From Gautieria morchelliformis (taxonomy: Eukaryota; Basidiomycota; Agaricomycetes; Gomphales; Gomphaceae), in assembly GCA_015179125.1 (NCBI GenBank), contig WHVA01000326.1, positions 62,001-126,000 of the forward strand: a stretch of DNA of 64,000 nucleotides. The letters are read 5' to 3'. This document shows positions 43,282 to 53,972 of this stretch, piece after piece. The notes beneath the pieces were generated by a model that was not told where the DNA came from, searched no databases, and saw only the letters and a list, made by a program, of their open reading frames with translations. The stretch's first letter is position 1; the number at the start of each line of letters is the position of its first letter. The position numbers were made by a program, and so were the translations under genes.

Positions 43282-43671
43282 ACCTGTACTGCTAATGTAT
43301 TGTTCTAGCTCTCCTTTTCCTTTTTTTGACCTTACTCAGAGATACATTGCGTTTCGCATCTCTTTGTTTGAGCTTGTCAGAACTTAACAAGTTTCAGACT
43401 TAGAATAGCGCAGATTGACAACTTGCTCTTGTGGAAGCTGTCATGACTCATTTATTTCTTGTACCCAGCTATCCCTATTTTTCCTTTCACCACTCCACCT
43501 CCATGTTCGCTTGGCTTTGCCCTTCCCTTTGATCATGCCTCCTCTATGTTCACTGCATTCGCCCTTCGCTGCATTCGCCCTTCGCTGCATTCGCCGAACC
43601 ACCATTCGCTGCTCGCATCATTCACCAGCAGGCATGCCATCAAACACAATTGACATCCTCTACCTGGTGTG
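43282..43671. other. No gene recognised; short CGCCCTTCGCTGCATT tandem
   Basis: A 16-bp unit, CGCCCTTCGCTGCATT, is repeated about three times near 43556-43602, with the last unit partial. Otherwise nothing recognised before the LTR at 43672. Confidence 0.4.
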
Positions 43672-44561
43672 TGTTACGTATCGAGATTTCCGCTAAGTCG
43701 GAACTGGAAAGGACAGCCGCTTCAACTTGTAGGTTGCGCCCCCAATGAACTATCGTCCTAAGTATTTCGGAACTGAGTCGGAACTCAGAAAGTACTGAAC
43801 CAAAGGTTGGTCAGAACTTGAGTCAGAACTGAGGCGGAAGGCGGAAGACAGAATGGTGGAGAGACTGAGGTCTTGCTAGACTCGCTGTACTAAGAACAGG
43901 AGATGGAGCGAAGGAAATCAAGTATCGAAGGTGATTATCTGATTGCAGAATAACAGACATACATGAGGGGGTTTTATACAAAGCGCAGAAACAACAAGTA
44001 ATGGTGTGATACTAAGCAAGTTCTGGAGAGTGTGGGAATCGGATAGACATACGGGGTAAGTACTAATACGGAACAATGGTTGACAAGGGGGGTGCAGGGT
44101 AGGGTAAGTATAATGGCAAAGAACAAGGCGGGTAAGTACAATAGGCATCGGAAGAAACGGAACTACGGAAATGGTATCTTGCTGTGCTCAGGGTTGAGTA
44201 CGGGGGCCGGTATCTGGAGGTGGCCAGGGGTACTGAAAGAACAAGGGAGGAGGGTTGCGGATGTTGCGGATGTTGTGGATGTTGCGGATGTTGTGGATGT
44301 TGCGGATGTTGTGGATGTTGCGGATGTTGTGGATGTTGCGGATGTTGTGGATGTTGCGGATGTTGTGGATGTTGCGGATGTTGTGGATGTTGCGGATGTT
44401 GTGGATGTTGCGGATGTTGTGGATGTTGCGGATGTTGTGGATGTTGCGGATGTTGTGGATGTTGCGGATGTTGTGGATGTTGCGGATGTCGGAATAGAGT
44501 TGGAGGTGGCGCGGAGGATGTGCGGAGGTGGCGGAGATGGTTGATCGGAACAGTCGTAACA
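43672..44561 (-). repeat. 3' LTR of Gypsy element 2 (890 bp)
   Basis: It carries a 9-bp tandem array at 44260-44484. It is preceded on the minus strand by a purine tract (CTTGAAAGGGAGATAC, 44562-44577), the likely polypurine primer site. Therefore the antisense frames lie inside the element. Confidence 0.9.
44260..44484. repeat. 9-bp array in 3' LTR: 25 units alternating GATGTTGCG/GATGTTGTG
   Basis: Twenty-five 9-bp units strictly alternate GCG and GTG endings, forming an 18-bp higher-order unit. The matching array in the 5' LTR has 14 units of the GCG type only. Long open frames across it (repeating DVADVVDVA or CGCCGCC) are by-products of the repeat. Confidence 0.95.
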
Positions 44562-44682
44562 GTATCTCCCTTTCAAGGTCGAGCCCTGCAAGACCACAGA
44601 TCGGGTCACGTGACCTGTGAACAAAACGTGTCAGAGTTGGAAAGACAGGTGGGAGAAACATCACGTCGATTTCTGATCCATC

Positions 44683-45898
44683 ATGAGCTCTCTTCCTGAT
44701 TTCTCGAAAATGACCAGCGCTCAGATGAAAGAGCATTTTGCCAAGTTCTCGCCGAGAAGGAGCTGGCGGAAAAGCGCGAGGCCGAGGAGGCAGCTCAAAA
44801 AAGAGAAGGAACGACTGGAGGAGGTGCGCAGGGAGGAAGAGCGCAGGGAAAAAGAGCGCAAGGACCAGGAGGAACACGATCAGCTGGAACGTGAGCGCGA
44901 ACACAAGGAGAGGGAGGCCGAAGAAGCTGCGGAGAAGCTTGCGGAGGAGCAAGCGGCTGCGGAAATGGCCACCGCGGAGAAGGCGGAGGAAATTCGCGAG
45001 TCGCAGAAAGTAAGTGTTTCTTGTTCTTGACAGTATGGGGTTGACCATCGGAACAGGAAAAGGCTGCGGACGCGGACCAGGAGTCCAAGCGGAGTGGACC
45101 TCCGTCAGAAACGTCACCGGAAGAAACCCTGAGGCCAATGAACAAGGGCAAAGGGAAGGCGATGGCGGAATGGCAGACGGTGCAGGAGGAGAAATAGCGC
45201 CGGAAGGAGAGGGCCAAGAGGACAGCGGCGCAGGAGGAGAAACAGCGCCGGAAGGAGAGGGCCAAGAGGACGGCTCCGGAAGAAGACAGCGCATTGCAGC
45301 TTAGCTGTGATGCCTGTCTTGAAAAAAATCTTCCGGGTGTATGGGATTTGGCGGGAAAGGCCACGGCCTGTAATCGCTGCAAGGACGCGAAGCGGGCATG
45401 TGTGGTTGACGGGTTTAAGGCCCGGGTGACGGCCAAGCAGGGGAAAACCGGAGGATCGGAGGTAGGCTCGGAAAAGCCTACTCAGGGCGCGCGGAAGCCC
45501 TTGTCCAGGGCTGCCAAGGCAAGGGGAGTCCAGGACGGGCCGGAGGCGAGTGGAAGTGGGACAACGTGGGAGGAGCAGGTTTGGATCCGCTTGCGGATAT
45601 CGCGAGGTCGCTCCGGGGGCTGCTTCGACAGGGGGAGCAGGTGTTGCAGATGCAACACCACTTCTACCTGGCAGTCACGGATTGGCTTGGTGCGTATGAG
45701 GACCAATTTGACCGGATCGTCACGGAACTGAGGTGGATGCAGGAGAGGGACGACTCGGAAGTGGAGGTGGAAGTGTCTGAGGGCGAGGTCCTGGACGTGC
45801 AGAGGTTTTCAGAGGAGTATGGGCGGAACGGAAACGTGGAGGATCCGGAAGCGGAAGACTGGGCGGGCTTTGGTGAGGACACAATGGAGGATGACTAG
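44683..45898 (+). CDS. Antisense accessory frames in Gypsy element 2 (coiled coil, Cys cluster, acidic tail)
   Basis: On the strand opposite to gag-pol, between the chromodomain end and the 3' LTR, three plus-strand frames are open. 44683-45030 starts MSSLPDFSKMTSAQMKEHF and becomes a highly charged Glu/Arg/Lys coiled-coil-like stretch, reaching a GTAAGT donor-like site near 45010. 45294-45731 has a cysteine cluster (CDACLEK.., then ACNRCKDAKRACV: C-x2-C..C-x2-C-x6-C) recalling fungal Zn2Cys6-type fingers. 45566-45898 has RSLRGLLRQGEQVLQMQHHF and ends in an acidic tail (EVEVEVSEGEV, DTMEDD). It could be an accessory gene of the element or a captured host gene. Expression and splicing are unknown, and I do not combine the frames. 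Confidence 0.5.
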
Positions 45899-46026
45899 GG
45901 GTCGGAATGACATGTAGAATAGATTTCTTGGAACGTCGGAATTAGAGTAGTGAAAGAATTAATCGGATTTGGCTTGTGACTGAAAGAGTGAAAACGGAGT
46001 AGGATGGCGGAAATGGTGGGGACAAC

Positions 46027-47106
46027 TTAATGCGCAAGAAGGGGTCCGGGTTTGGCAGGGTATGCCTTGTGGAAATCTGAGATGAGTTTGGAGGCGTGGT
46101 CGAGTTCCATGGCGGAAATCCAGGAAGTCTCTTCGTCGGTGTTTTCATAGCCTGCCCACTTGACTAGGTACTGGAGTTGGCAGCGGTATCGTCTGTCTAG
46201 TTTGGAGTTGAGAATTTCTGAGATCTCATATTCCGGTTCTCCGTCGATGATGACTGGTGGAGGCGGAGGTTGTTCTCGATTCGGAATTGTATTCGGAACT
46301 GCGGGCTCAAGTATGGAGACATGGAACACCGGGTGTACTGCGCACATATTGTCAGGAAGTCTGAGAGTGAAAGAACGACTGCCGGCCTTAGCGATGATCT
46401 CATAAGGGCCAAGGTATTTTTCAGAGAGCTTCTTCGAGGGGCGAGTGGTGTGGAAGTTTTCAGCTTTGACAAAGACTTTGTCACCTATCCTGAATGCCGG
46501 TTGCGGAAGTTGTTTCCAATGGGCGGAAGTTTGGTATCTCTTTTGTGCAGCGGAAATGTTCTCTCGGAGGTGCTGGTGAAGGTCATTGAGTTCCACAACG
46601 AAATCTCGGGCTCTTGCAGAGGCGAGGTCGTGTTCAGGGTGGATGGCGAGATTCGGGTGGTAGCCCTTGTTGGCGTAAAAGGGTGAAATTCCGGTGGTAG
46701 TGGAAGGCGCATTGTTGTAGGCAAATTCCGCGAGCGGAAGGAGGTCGGACCAATTGCTGTGTTGATAGTTGCAATAGATGTGGAGATACTGCTCAAGGGT
46801 CTGATTAGTACGTTCCGTTTGTCCGTCTCCTTCGGGGTGATAACCGGAAGTGAAGTGGAGCTTCACGTCGAGAGCCTTGCCGAGTGTGCAGAAAAAGGAT
46901 GACACGAATTTGGATCCACGGTCGGAAGTGACATGGGAAGGGATTCCATGCTTGGAAAAGATGTGGAGCACGAAGAGCTGTGTGAGCTGGGCGGAAGTTA
47001 TGGTGTTGTAGGTCGGAATAAAGATGGACTGCTTTGTGAGGCGGTCAACTATCACTAGAATGGTATCATAGCCTGATGACTTAGGAAGTTTCTCAATGAA
47101 ATCCAT
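46027..47106 (-). CDS. Integrase core and chromodomain of Gypsy element 2
   Basis: A continuous frame from MDFIEKLPKSSGYDTILVIV through the integrase core (DRLTKQSIFIPT, SDRGSKFVSSFF, YHPEGDGQTERTNQTLEQYL) and the GPYEII.. C-terminal barrel to a chromodomain (CQLQYLVKWAGYENTDEETS). Chromodomains are known in this lineage to steer integration toward marked chromatin. It is part of a fossil polyprotein. Confidence 0.9.
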   Translation of the reverse strand: MDFIEKLPKSSGYDTILVIVDRLTKQSIFIPTYNTITSAQLTQLFVLHIFSKHGIPSHVTSDRGSKFVSSFFCTLGKALDVKLHFTSGYHPEGDGQTERTNQTLEQYLHIYCNYQHSNWSDLLPLAEFAYNNAPSTTTGISPFYANKGYHPNLAIHPEHDLASARARDFVVELNDLHQHLRENISAAQKRYQTSAHWKQLPQPAFRIGDKVFVKAENFHTTRPSKKLSEKYLGPYEIIAKAGSRSFTLRLPDNMCAVHPVFHVSILEPAVPNTIPNREQPPPPPVIIDGEPEYEISEILNSKLDRRYRCQLQYLVKWAGYENTDEETSWISAMELDHASKLISDFHKAYPAKPGPLLAH

Positions 47107-49721
47107 GGATATCGAATTCCACGGTTGTTCTGGGATTGGAAGTTGCTTCAGGAGGCCGTAGGGTTTGTGACGTTGAGGCTTGGCTCACATACAGGTGGTG
47201 CATGACTTGCAGTAGTCTTGGACCATCGTGCAGAGGAGGGGCCAAGTATAGGTACATCGGATTATGTCGAGGGTTTTGTTCTGGCCTTGGTGTCCTGAGA
47301 GCGGATGATCATGGCTTTGCTGGAGCACGCGAAGTCGTAGATCGTTGGTATCCGGAACGTAAATCCGGGACTTGTACCAGAGAAATCCGTTGGAATCAAG
47401 GGACCATCCAGGACTGGTGGGGTCATCAAGGTGGGCTGCGGAGATGGGATCGGAACAAAGTACGGAACGGATGTCGGAATGGAGAGACTCGGTGTCCATA
47501 ATGATTGAGGTGCAGAGTAGCGGAAACTGCAATGCTGTGGCACGCAGGGACGATGCCAGTTGCTCAGTAGAGAATACTGGGCGGAAATTGTACGGATTAA
47601 CGCTGGCATAGTTGCTACTTCCCTCTTTTGGGTAGACGTCCCAACGTCTAGTGAGTGCGTCGGGTTTTGCTCCGAGCTTTCCGGGGTGGAAGCGGATCAC
47701 CATGTTGAACTGTGAGAGATATTCAGACAAGCGGACTTGACGGCGAGTCAAAATCTTAGTAGTTGCAACATACTCAAGGTTTTTAGGATCCGTTACAACG
47801 TCGATTGGATAAGTTGGACCTTCGAGGTAGTGTCTCCAGATTTTGAAGGCTTTGAAAATCGCAAGTAGTTCCTTATCGTGGACATCGTAGTTGAGTTCCG
47901 GGGCGGAAAAGGTGCGGGAATGAAAGGCGATCGGATGAATTTCTCCATCGTCGGGGGAAATGATGGAAAGAATGCAAGCTAGCGCGTAGTCGGAAGTGTC
48001 GGTTTCGAGTACAAGTTGGGCATCAGGAATCCAGAAACTGAGTATGGGAGCCGTAGTGAAGGCCGATTTGAGGGCTTCAAATGCGGAACGGCATTCCGGA
48101 GTAAAATTCCTTGGGGCACCCTTCCTGGTGTGATGCGTGAGCGGAACAGTAATGTCGGAAAAATTATAAATGAAATGCCGGTAAAAGTTGGCGAAGCCAA
48201 GGAAGGACTGCACATCCTTAACACGTCGGGGTTCCGGCCATTCTTGAATTGCCTTGACTTTGTCCTCTGCCATGGTAAGACCCGTTGGAGAGAGGATGTA
48301 GCCGAGGTATTCGACCGTGTCGCCATTCGCATTTCTCTGCTTTTGGGTAGAGATGGTGTGTGCGGAGACGGCGGAGTACTTCATGGACATGTTCCCGATG
48401 TTTTTCCGGTGTGTCGGAATAGATGAGGATGTCGTCAATGTAGACTAGGACACATACGTCGAGAAGGTCAGAAAATACGTCGTTCATGAATTGCTGAAAA
48501 GCGGCAGGAGCATTGGTTAGACCGAAAGGCATGACAACCCACTCAAAAGCACCGTAGCGGGTGCGGAAAGTTGTTTTCCACTTGTCACCTTCCCGGATGC
48601 GGACAAGGTGATAAGCGTGCCGGAGGTCGATTTTGGTGTAGATCTTCGCCCTGCGGGGAGTGTCAAGTATATCGGAAATGCGTGGAAGCGGATATTTGTC
48701 CTTCTTAGTGAGGGCATTGAGTCCGCAGAAATCGACGCAGAGTCCAAGAGATCCATCCTTCTTCTTGACGAAAAGGACCGGAGCACCGTGCAGAGACAGC
48801 GAAGGGCGGATAAAGCCCATGTTGAGATGTTCATCGACGAACTCTCGGAGAGTCTGGAGTTCACTTTGCGAAAGGGAGTAGATCGGTCCGAGGGGCGGAG
48901 ATGCTCCTTCTTCCAAATCTATCTTCAGATCATAAGGTCGATGTTCAGCAGGTTTGTCAGCTTTGGCCTTATTGAACACGTCCGGGAAGTCACGATATTC
49001 TTCTGGAACTGAGCTCATGTCGACCGGAGCGGAAGTCGAGGCAGAACGAGCCTTGACTGAAGCCGAGTCGGAAAGGTGAAGCCGGAAAACGGTTGTGTCT
49101 TCTTGCCATTGCAATACTCGGGAAGCGGTGGCAGAGACGAGCACAATTCGAGGAGCTTTGAGGGGCGGAGGTGCTAAAGCGGGACCGGAGTGCGGAATTG
49201 AATCCACGAGCGGAATTGCAGAAGAGGCCTGAGGCATCTTTGCGGATGATGTCAGAATAGACGGAAGTTGATCTGGGGTACGGAACTGTATTTGACCCAA
49301 TGCCCAGTTAATCGACGGATTATATCGGGTGAGCCAATTGTGTCCTAGTACAACGGAACAGCTAGCATCTAGCGGAGTAACGTAAAACGTAACTTCATGG
49401 TTGTCGCAAGTAGCGAAACGGATAGACAGGTCCACGACTTGGGAAATTGCCGTGTTAGATGACCCACCGAAAAGGCGGAGTGGAATTGTCGGAATATTGC
49501 GAGTCGGAAGTTTATGTTTCAGAACAAAGTCGGAATCGAGGAAACAATGAGTTGAACCAGAGTTGATCAATGCTGTAAATGGGGGTGCGGAAATTGTGTC
49601 GGAAGTGAGCGGAACAGAGAGTTGGAGGACGAAAGAGCGGATGCGTTGAGCTTAACCTCGTTTGTCGCACGAATGGGGTCAACACAGCCCTCAGCTCGTG
49701 CGGAGGCCGGAGGACTGCTGA

Positions 49722-51098
49722 CTATTTTTTTGCATCCATAGCGGGGGCCGCTTCGGACTTCTCTTCCGTCTTCGCCGCACGGCCCTTGGCCTTAGCAGCG
49801 GAAGCAGAAGCTCGGGTGCAATTGCGAGTGACGTGTCCGCCTTTGCCGCAGAAAAGGCAAAGGTTGTTGTCCATGTGATGCTGGCGTTCTGCAGGGGTTA
49901 GTTTTCCGTCCTTCCCAAGTTTGTCGGAAAGGTCCGGAGTACTCTTCCGGGCATTAGTGTTGGAACCAGAGTCCTGGTTGTTGCGAGGGGTGGAGTTGTT
50001 GTTCCGGTTGCCAGAGTTGGATCTGGAACTGTTGTTGTTGTTGTTGTTTCCGGAGTTGTTGTTTCCGGAATTAGTCTTCTTCTTGTCCTTGTCAGACTTC
50101 TTGTTGGAAGACTTGTTGTTCTTGCTCTGGGCGGAAGTTTCGCGAGCGATCTTGGAATGTCTTTCCCAGTAGCGTGAATTGATGGATTGGGCAAGGTTGC
50201 GAAGGTCGGTAAGGGTGGCGGGTTTTCCGATGCGGGCAATTTCATCCTTGATCCAGGATGGTAAGCCCATGTAAAACTGGCGTCGGAGTGCGGCTTCTCC
50301 CCATTGGACTCGAGGAGCGAGCTGCTGGAATGTGACGATATATTTAGCTATCTTATGAGTGTCTTTCATATGAAGCTTATCGAGTTCATTTTCCGCATCG
50401 GCTTCCATATCAAATGGTCCGAAGTTGCTGTGGAGTTCGGAAACGAAGTTGTGGTAATCGTCGGCCCAGTCGACGAGAGTGAATGGGTCCATGAGGGCGG
50501 GTTCGAAGTAGTCGAGAGCCGTGCCTCGGAGATAGGAAAGGGCGTAATTGACCTTTCGTTCGTCGTCGGGAAAGGCGTCGGGACGATCACAGAAATTGAG
50601 TTGAAGCTGGACCAGAAATGGCTGGAGCTTTTTGGGGTCAGAACCGTCAAACTGATCTGGTTTGCGGACCTTTGTCTTGGGGCATGGTGGTGCTTGGGCT
50701 GGGCGTTGAAGTTGTCCGGCTAGCATGGTGATGGCTTGTGCAAGATCCGGAACTGGCGCGGGCGGAACTGGGTTGGCGGGAATCTGAGGTGGGATTGGCA
50801 GTGGAGGACCGCCTGGAGGACCGCCGGGTGGGCCGCCATGAGGGCCGCCTGGAGGTGGTCCTGGTGGAGGTGGTGGTGGTGGAGCTGGGCGTCGGAATGA
50901 CGCTGCTGTTTGTTCGCCGCTGCTACTTGTCGAATTCCCGTCATAGTCGGGATTATCGTCGGGATTAGCGTCAGGAACTTCTTCGAAACGCTGCGGAAAA
51001 GCATCGGAGAGCTCATCGTCGGCACGAGAGCTGCCGGAGGGTTCCGCGTGCCTTGGTGCTGCGGATATAAGACTGCCAAAATAAGAGAGAGCTTCCAC
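49722..51098 (-). CDS. Gag of Gypsy element 2 (458 residues)
   Basis: The frame runs from MEALSYFGSLISAAPRHAEP. It has a proline and glycine-rich stretch of PPP/GGP repeats (residues about 70-110), a capsid-like region (KPDQFDGSDPKKLQPFLVQL, ALDYFEPALMD) and an Asn/Ser-rich linker. Near the end is the zinc knuckle CLFCGKGGHVTRNC. The layout parallels the gag of Gypsy element 1. Confidence 0.85.
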   Translation of the reverse strand: MEALSYFGSLISAAPRHAEPSGSSRADDELSDAFPQRFEEVPDANPDDNPDYDGNSTSSSGEQTAASFRRPAPPPPPPPGPPPGGPHGGPPGGPPGGPPLPIPPQIPANPVPPAPVPDLAQAITMLAGQLQRPAQAPPCPKTKVRKPDQFDGSDPKKLQPFLVQLQLNFCDRPDAFPDDERKVNYALSYLRGTALDYFEPALMDPFTLVDWADDYHNFVSELHSNFGPFDMEADAENELDKLHMKDTHKIAKYIVTFQQLAPRVQWGEAALRRQFYMGLPSWIKDEIARIGKPATLTDLRNLAQSINSRYWERHSKIARETSAQSKNNKSSNKKSDKDKKKTNSGNNNSGNNNNNNSSRSNSGNRNNNSTPRNNQDSGSNTNARKSTPDLSDKLGKDGKLTPAERQHHMDNNLCLFCGKGGHVTRNCTRASASAAKAKGRAAKTEEKSEAAPAMDAKK

Positions 51099-51173
51099 AG
51101 CTCCTGCTCGAGCTGAAGTAGCTGTGGTACGAGGAGGTATAGTGATAGTTATCGGGTGGGAATCAGATAATAC

Positions 51174-51963
51174 TGTTACGTATCGAGATTTCCGCTAAGT
51201 CAGAACTGGAAAGGACAGTGGCTTCAACTTGTAGGTTGCGCCCCCAATGAACTATCATCCTAAGTATTTCGGAACTGAGTCGGAACTCGGAAAGTACTGA
51301 ACCAAAGGTTGGTTGGAACTTGAGTTGGAACTGAGGCGGAAGGCGGAAGACGGAATGGCAGAGAGACTGAGGTCTTGCTAGACTCGCTGTACTAAGAACA
51401 GGAGATGGAGCGAAGGAAATCAAGTATCGAAGGTGATTATCTGATTGCAGAATAACAGACATACATGAGGGGTTTTATACAAAGTGCAGAAACAACAAGT
51501 AATGGTGTGATACTAAGCAAGTTCCAGAGAGTGCGGGAATCGGATAGACATACGGGGTAAGTACTAATATGGAACAATGGTTGACAAGGGGGGTGCAGGG
51601 TAGGGTAAGTATAATGGCAAAGAACAAGGCGGGTAAGTACAATAGGCATCGGAAGAAACGGAACTACGGAAATGGTATCTTGCTGTGCTCAGGGTTGAGT
51701 ACGGGGGCCGGTATCTGGAGGTGGCCAGGGGTACTGAAAGAACAAGGGAGGAGGGTTACGGATGTTGCGGATGTTGCGGATGTTGCGGATGTTGCGGATG
51801 TTGCGGATGTTGCGGATGTTGCGGATGTTGCGGATGTTGCGGATGTTGCGGATGTTGCAGATGTTGCGGATGTTGCGGATGTTGCGGATGTCGGAATAGA
51901 GTCAGAGGTGGCGCGGAGGATGTGCGGAGGTGGCGGAGATGGTTGGTCGGAACAGTCGTAACA
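51174..51963 (-). repeat. 5' LTR of Gypsy element 2 (790 bp)
   Basis: Same family as 43672-44561 but 100 bp shorter, almost all of it explained by its shorter tandem array (51761-51886, 14 units of GATGTTGCG, one with GCA). Confidence 0.9.
51761..51886. repeat. 9-bp array in 5' LTR: 14 units GATGTTGCG
   Basis: Fourteen 9-bp units, homogeneous apart from one GATGTTGCA. The solo LTR at 53246 has only about two such units. Confidence 0.95.
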
Positions 51964-52479
51964 GCGTGATAGTTCATCACTGGCCCCATCATCTTCCCGA
52001 TGCAACCCCTTTAGGTGTTCGTATGGCCGGAATGCATTCACGGAGTGTCCTACCCATAGATCGTGTGGGATCAACCCAGCAGACGAAGAGTCCATGCAGG
52101 GTAATGTGTATGCAGGCCTCAAGGCGTGTTTTTGTACATAGGTACCTTCACCCTCTTTCCCCCCCATCATTTCACATTCGCACTCCTCCTTCTTTCTATT
52201 GTATACGTGTTTCACCTATTCTGTATCCTGACTGCGCACCCCTATCCAACCCTGACTCATGACAGCCTCTTTCCTATTCAGTGATATCATATGAGCATTC
52301 GGTATAAGTAGTTTACATTCGCATGTATATTCCCCAGTTCAATTATCATATGCCTATCTTGTGCAAAACTTGACCTCACTGTGACTATCGTCTTGAGCCC
52401 TCTCCTATAGATTTCTATCTTCAACCAGAGGACTACTTTAGCACCACTGGTGAGTTTTTGTACTTCACCTTCATTACCT
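51964..52479. other. Unassigned; weak minus-strand coding-like stretch
   Basis: From about 52140 to 51964 the minus strand reads ALRPAYTLPCMDSSSAGLIP and then HDLWVGHSVNAFRPYEHLKG, which looks protein-like, but I do not recognise it. The rest shows nothing. Confidence 0.3.
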
Positions 52480-52680
52480 TAGCCTTTGTACTATTATCAG
52501 TGCTGTCAGCGAAGGGCTCCGAAGGAGCACCTTCGCTGGTGAAAGGATTGTTGCTACTTAAACAACCTTTCTGGGGCATCTTGCACGTTACACTGTCAAG
52601 TGTTATGGGCTAATTTGCTACGACTGTAGATAGGGTGAGCTCCATTCGGGCACCCTCTTAGCTTCTGAACATTCATAAGG
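52480..52680. repeat. Left arm of a ~200-bp inverted duplication
   Basis: This stretch recurs in reverse orientation at about 56045-56265. Matching blocks include GAAGGGCTCCGAAGGAG, CTACGACTGTAGAT and TTGCACGTTACA-like text. Both copies encode a related small peptide (see 56070-56321). Confidence 0.65.
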
Positions 52681-53245
52681 AGTGTAGTCAGAGTGGGTGC
52701 ATTGCCTACAGTGCAAAGCGAAGTTGGTTCGGGGATGGTAGGGTGCATGTTTAACATGAAGGTTTCTTCTTCGCTGAGTTTCATGATTAGCTCGAAGGCG
52801 GCCACACTGATTAGGCTTATATGTGGTGTTGCCCTCGTGGTCGGAGGTGGATCAGGAGGCGAAGAATGGAATGGGAGGTGGTCATCGGTCAGCGATTCTG
52901 TACATGGTGTACAGGGGCGAGAATGGCTTGGAATGTGGTCTGTTTTTGGTCGAATAGGTTCGGTTTCTATTATGCTTTCCTTCGTGGCTGAAAATGGATG
53001 GATGAGATCATTAGGAAGCAATATGGAGGACTCAAAGGAGTGATTATTGATCAGCTTGGTTGAGAGAAGTAATGGTTCACCATCCACATTGAATGTCTGT
53101 TCGTAACCAGAAACATTTGGAATAGGAGTGGATGAGGAAGTGACATCCGGTGGAAGGACTGGGACATAGGAAAGTGGTCCAATAGCTGCATTTGGGATGT
53201 AACCCAAGGATGGCGGGGACAAATGCAAACCAGGAACTGGCGGTG

Positions 53246-53972
53246 TGTTACAACTGTTCCGATCAACCATCTCCACCACCTCCGCATATCCTCCGCGCCA
53301 CCTCCACACCACCTCCGACTCTATTCTGACATCCGCAACATCTGCAACCCTCTACCTTGACCCCTTGTTCTTTCAGTACCCCTGGCCACCTCCAGATACC
53401 GGCCCCCGTACTCAACCCTGAGCACAGCAAGATACCATTTCCGTAGTTCCGCTTCTTCCGATGCCTATTGTATTTACCCGCCTTGTTCTTTGCCATTATA
53501 CTTACCCTACCCTGCACCCCCCTTGTCACCCCATTGTTCCGTATTAGTTACTTGCCCCGTATTTCTACCTGATTCCCGCACTCTCCGGAACTTGCTTAGT
53601 ATCATACCATTACCTGTTGTTTCTGCGCTTTGTATAAAACCCCCTCATGTATGTCTCCATTTCTGCAATCAGATAATCGACTTCAATACGTGATTCCCTT
53701 TGCACTGTCTCCTATTCTTAGCACAGCAAGTTTTGCTAGTCTTGTCTCCCTCCGCTCTCAATCCCCTGTCCTCCGCCTCTTCCACCTCCTCCAACCTTTG
53801 TTCTCTGACCCTCGCCCCTTGACCCTCAGTACTCTGTTCTTCCTTCTGCCTTTTCCAATATCCACAAGTCAATTCCGAAATACCTAGGACGGTAGTTCAT
53901 CAGGGGCGCAACACATAAGTTGAAGCTGTTGTCCTTTCCAGTTCCGACCTCCGGGAATTCCGATACGTAACA
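53246..53972 (+). mobile_element. Solo LTR (727 bp) of the Gypsy element 2 family
   Basis: TGTTACAACTG..TACGTAACA, flanked by CGGTG at 53241-53245 and 53973-53977. It aligns, in reverse orientation, with the LTRs of Gypsy element 2 but has only about two of the 9-bp units. It splits the Gypsy 4 fragment. Confidence 0.92.

Larger units (their letters stand above)
43672..51963 (-). mobile_element. Ty3/Gypsy chromovirus (element 2) with antisense frames
   Basis: A minus-strand chromodomain Gypsy bounded by LTRs at 43672-44561 (3') and 51174-51963 (5'), TGTTACG..CGTAACA. Flanks GTGTG and GCGTG look like a target duplication with one change. From right to left: gag (51098-49722) with a poly-proline and glycine stretch, capsid-like segment and zinc knuckle CLFCGKGGHVTRNC; protease, RT and RNase H (49570-47200) with [27 protein letters not shown] and HDKELLAIFKAF; and integrase with MDFIEKLPKSSGYDTILVIV and a C-terminal chromodomain LQYLVKWAGYENTDEETSWI (to 46027). 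Between 46020 and the 3' LTR lies an extra 1.4 kb with plus-strand open frames. It is broken only lightly, about two or three breaks. Outside the tandem array the LTRs differ by about 3 percent, so it is of moderate age. Confidence 0.92.

Noticed and set aside
44260-44484. CRISPR-like array
   Set aside because: Units are 9 bp without spacers, inside an LTR of a eukaryotic element. This is a minisatellite.
44188-45294. Minus-strand frame of 368 residues and other long frames across the 9-bp array
   Set aside because: The periodic peptides (such as NIRNIHNIRNIHN, DVADVVDVA, poly-CG) are forced by the tandem repeat, and the rest is antisense to the accessory frames.
51664-51961. Long frames through the second 9-bp array
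   Set aside because: Same reason: repeat-driven open frames with no independent coding evidence.
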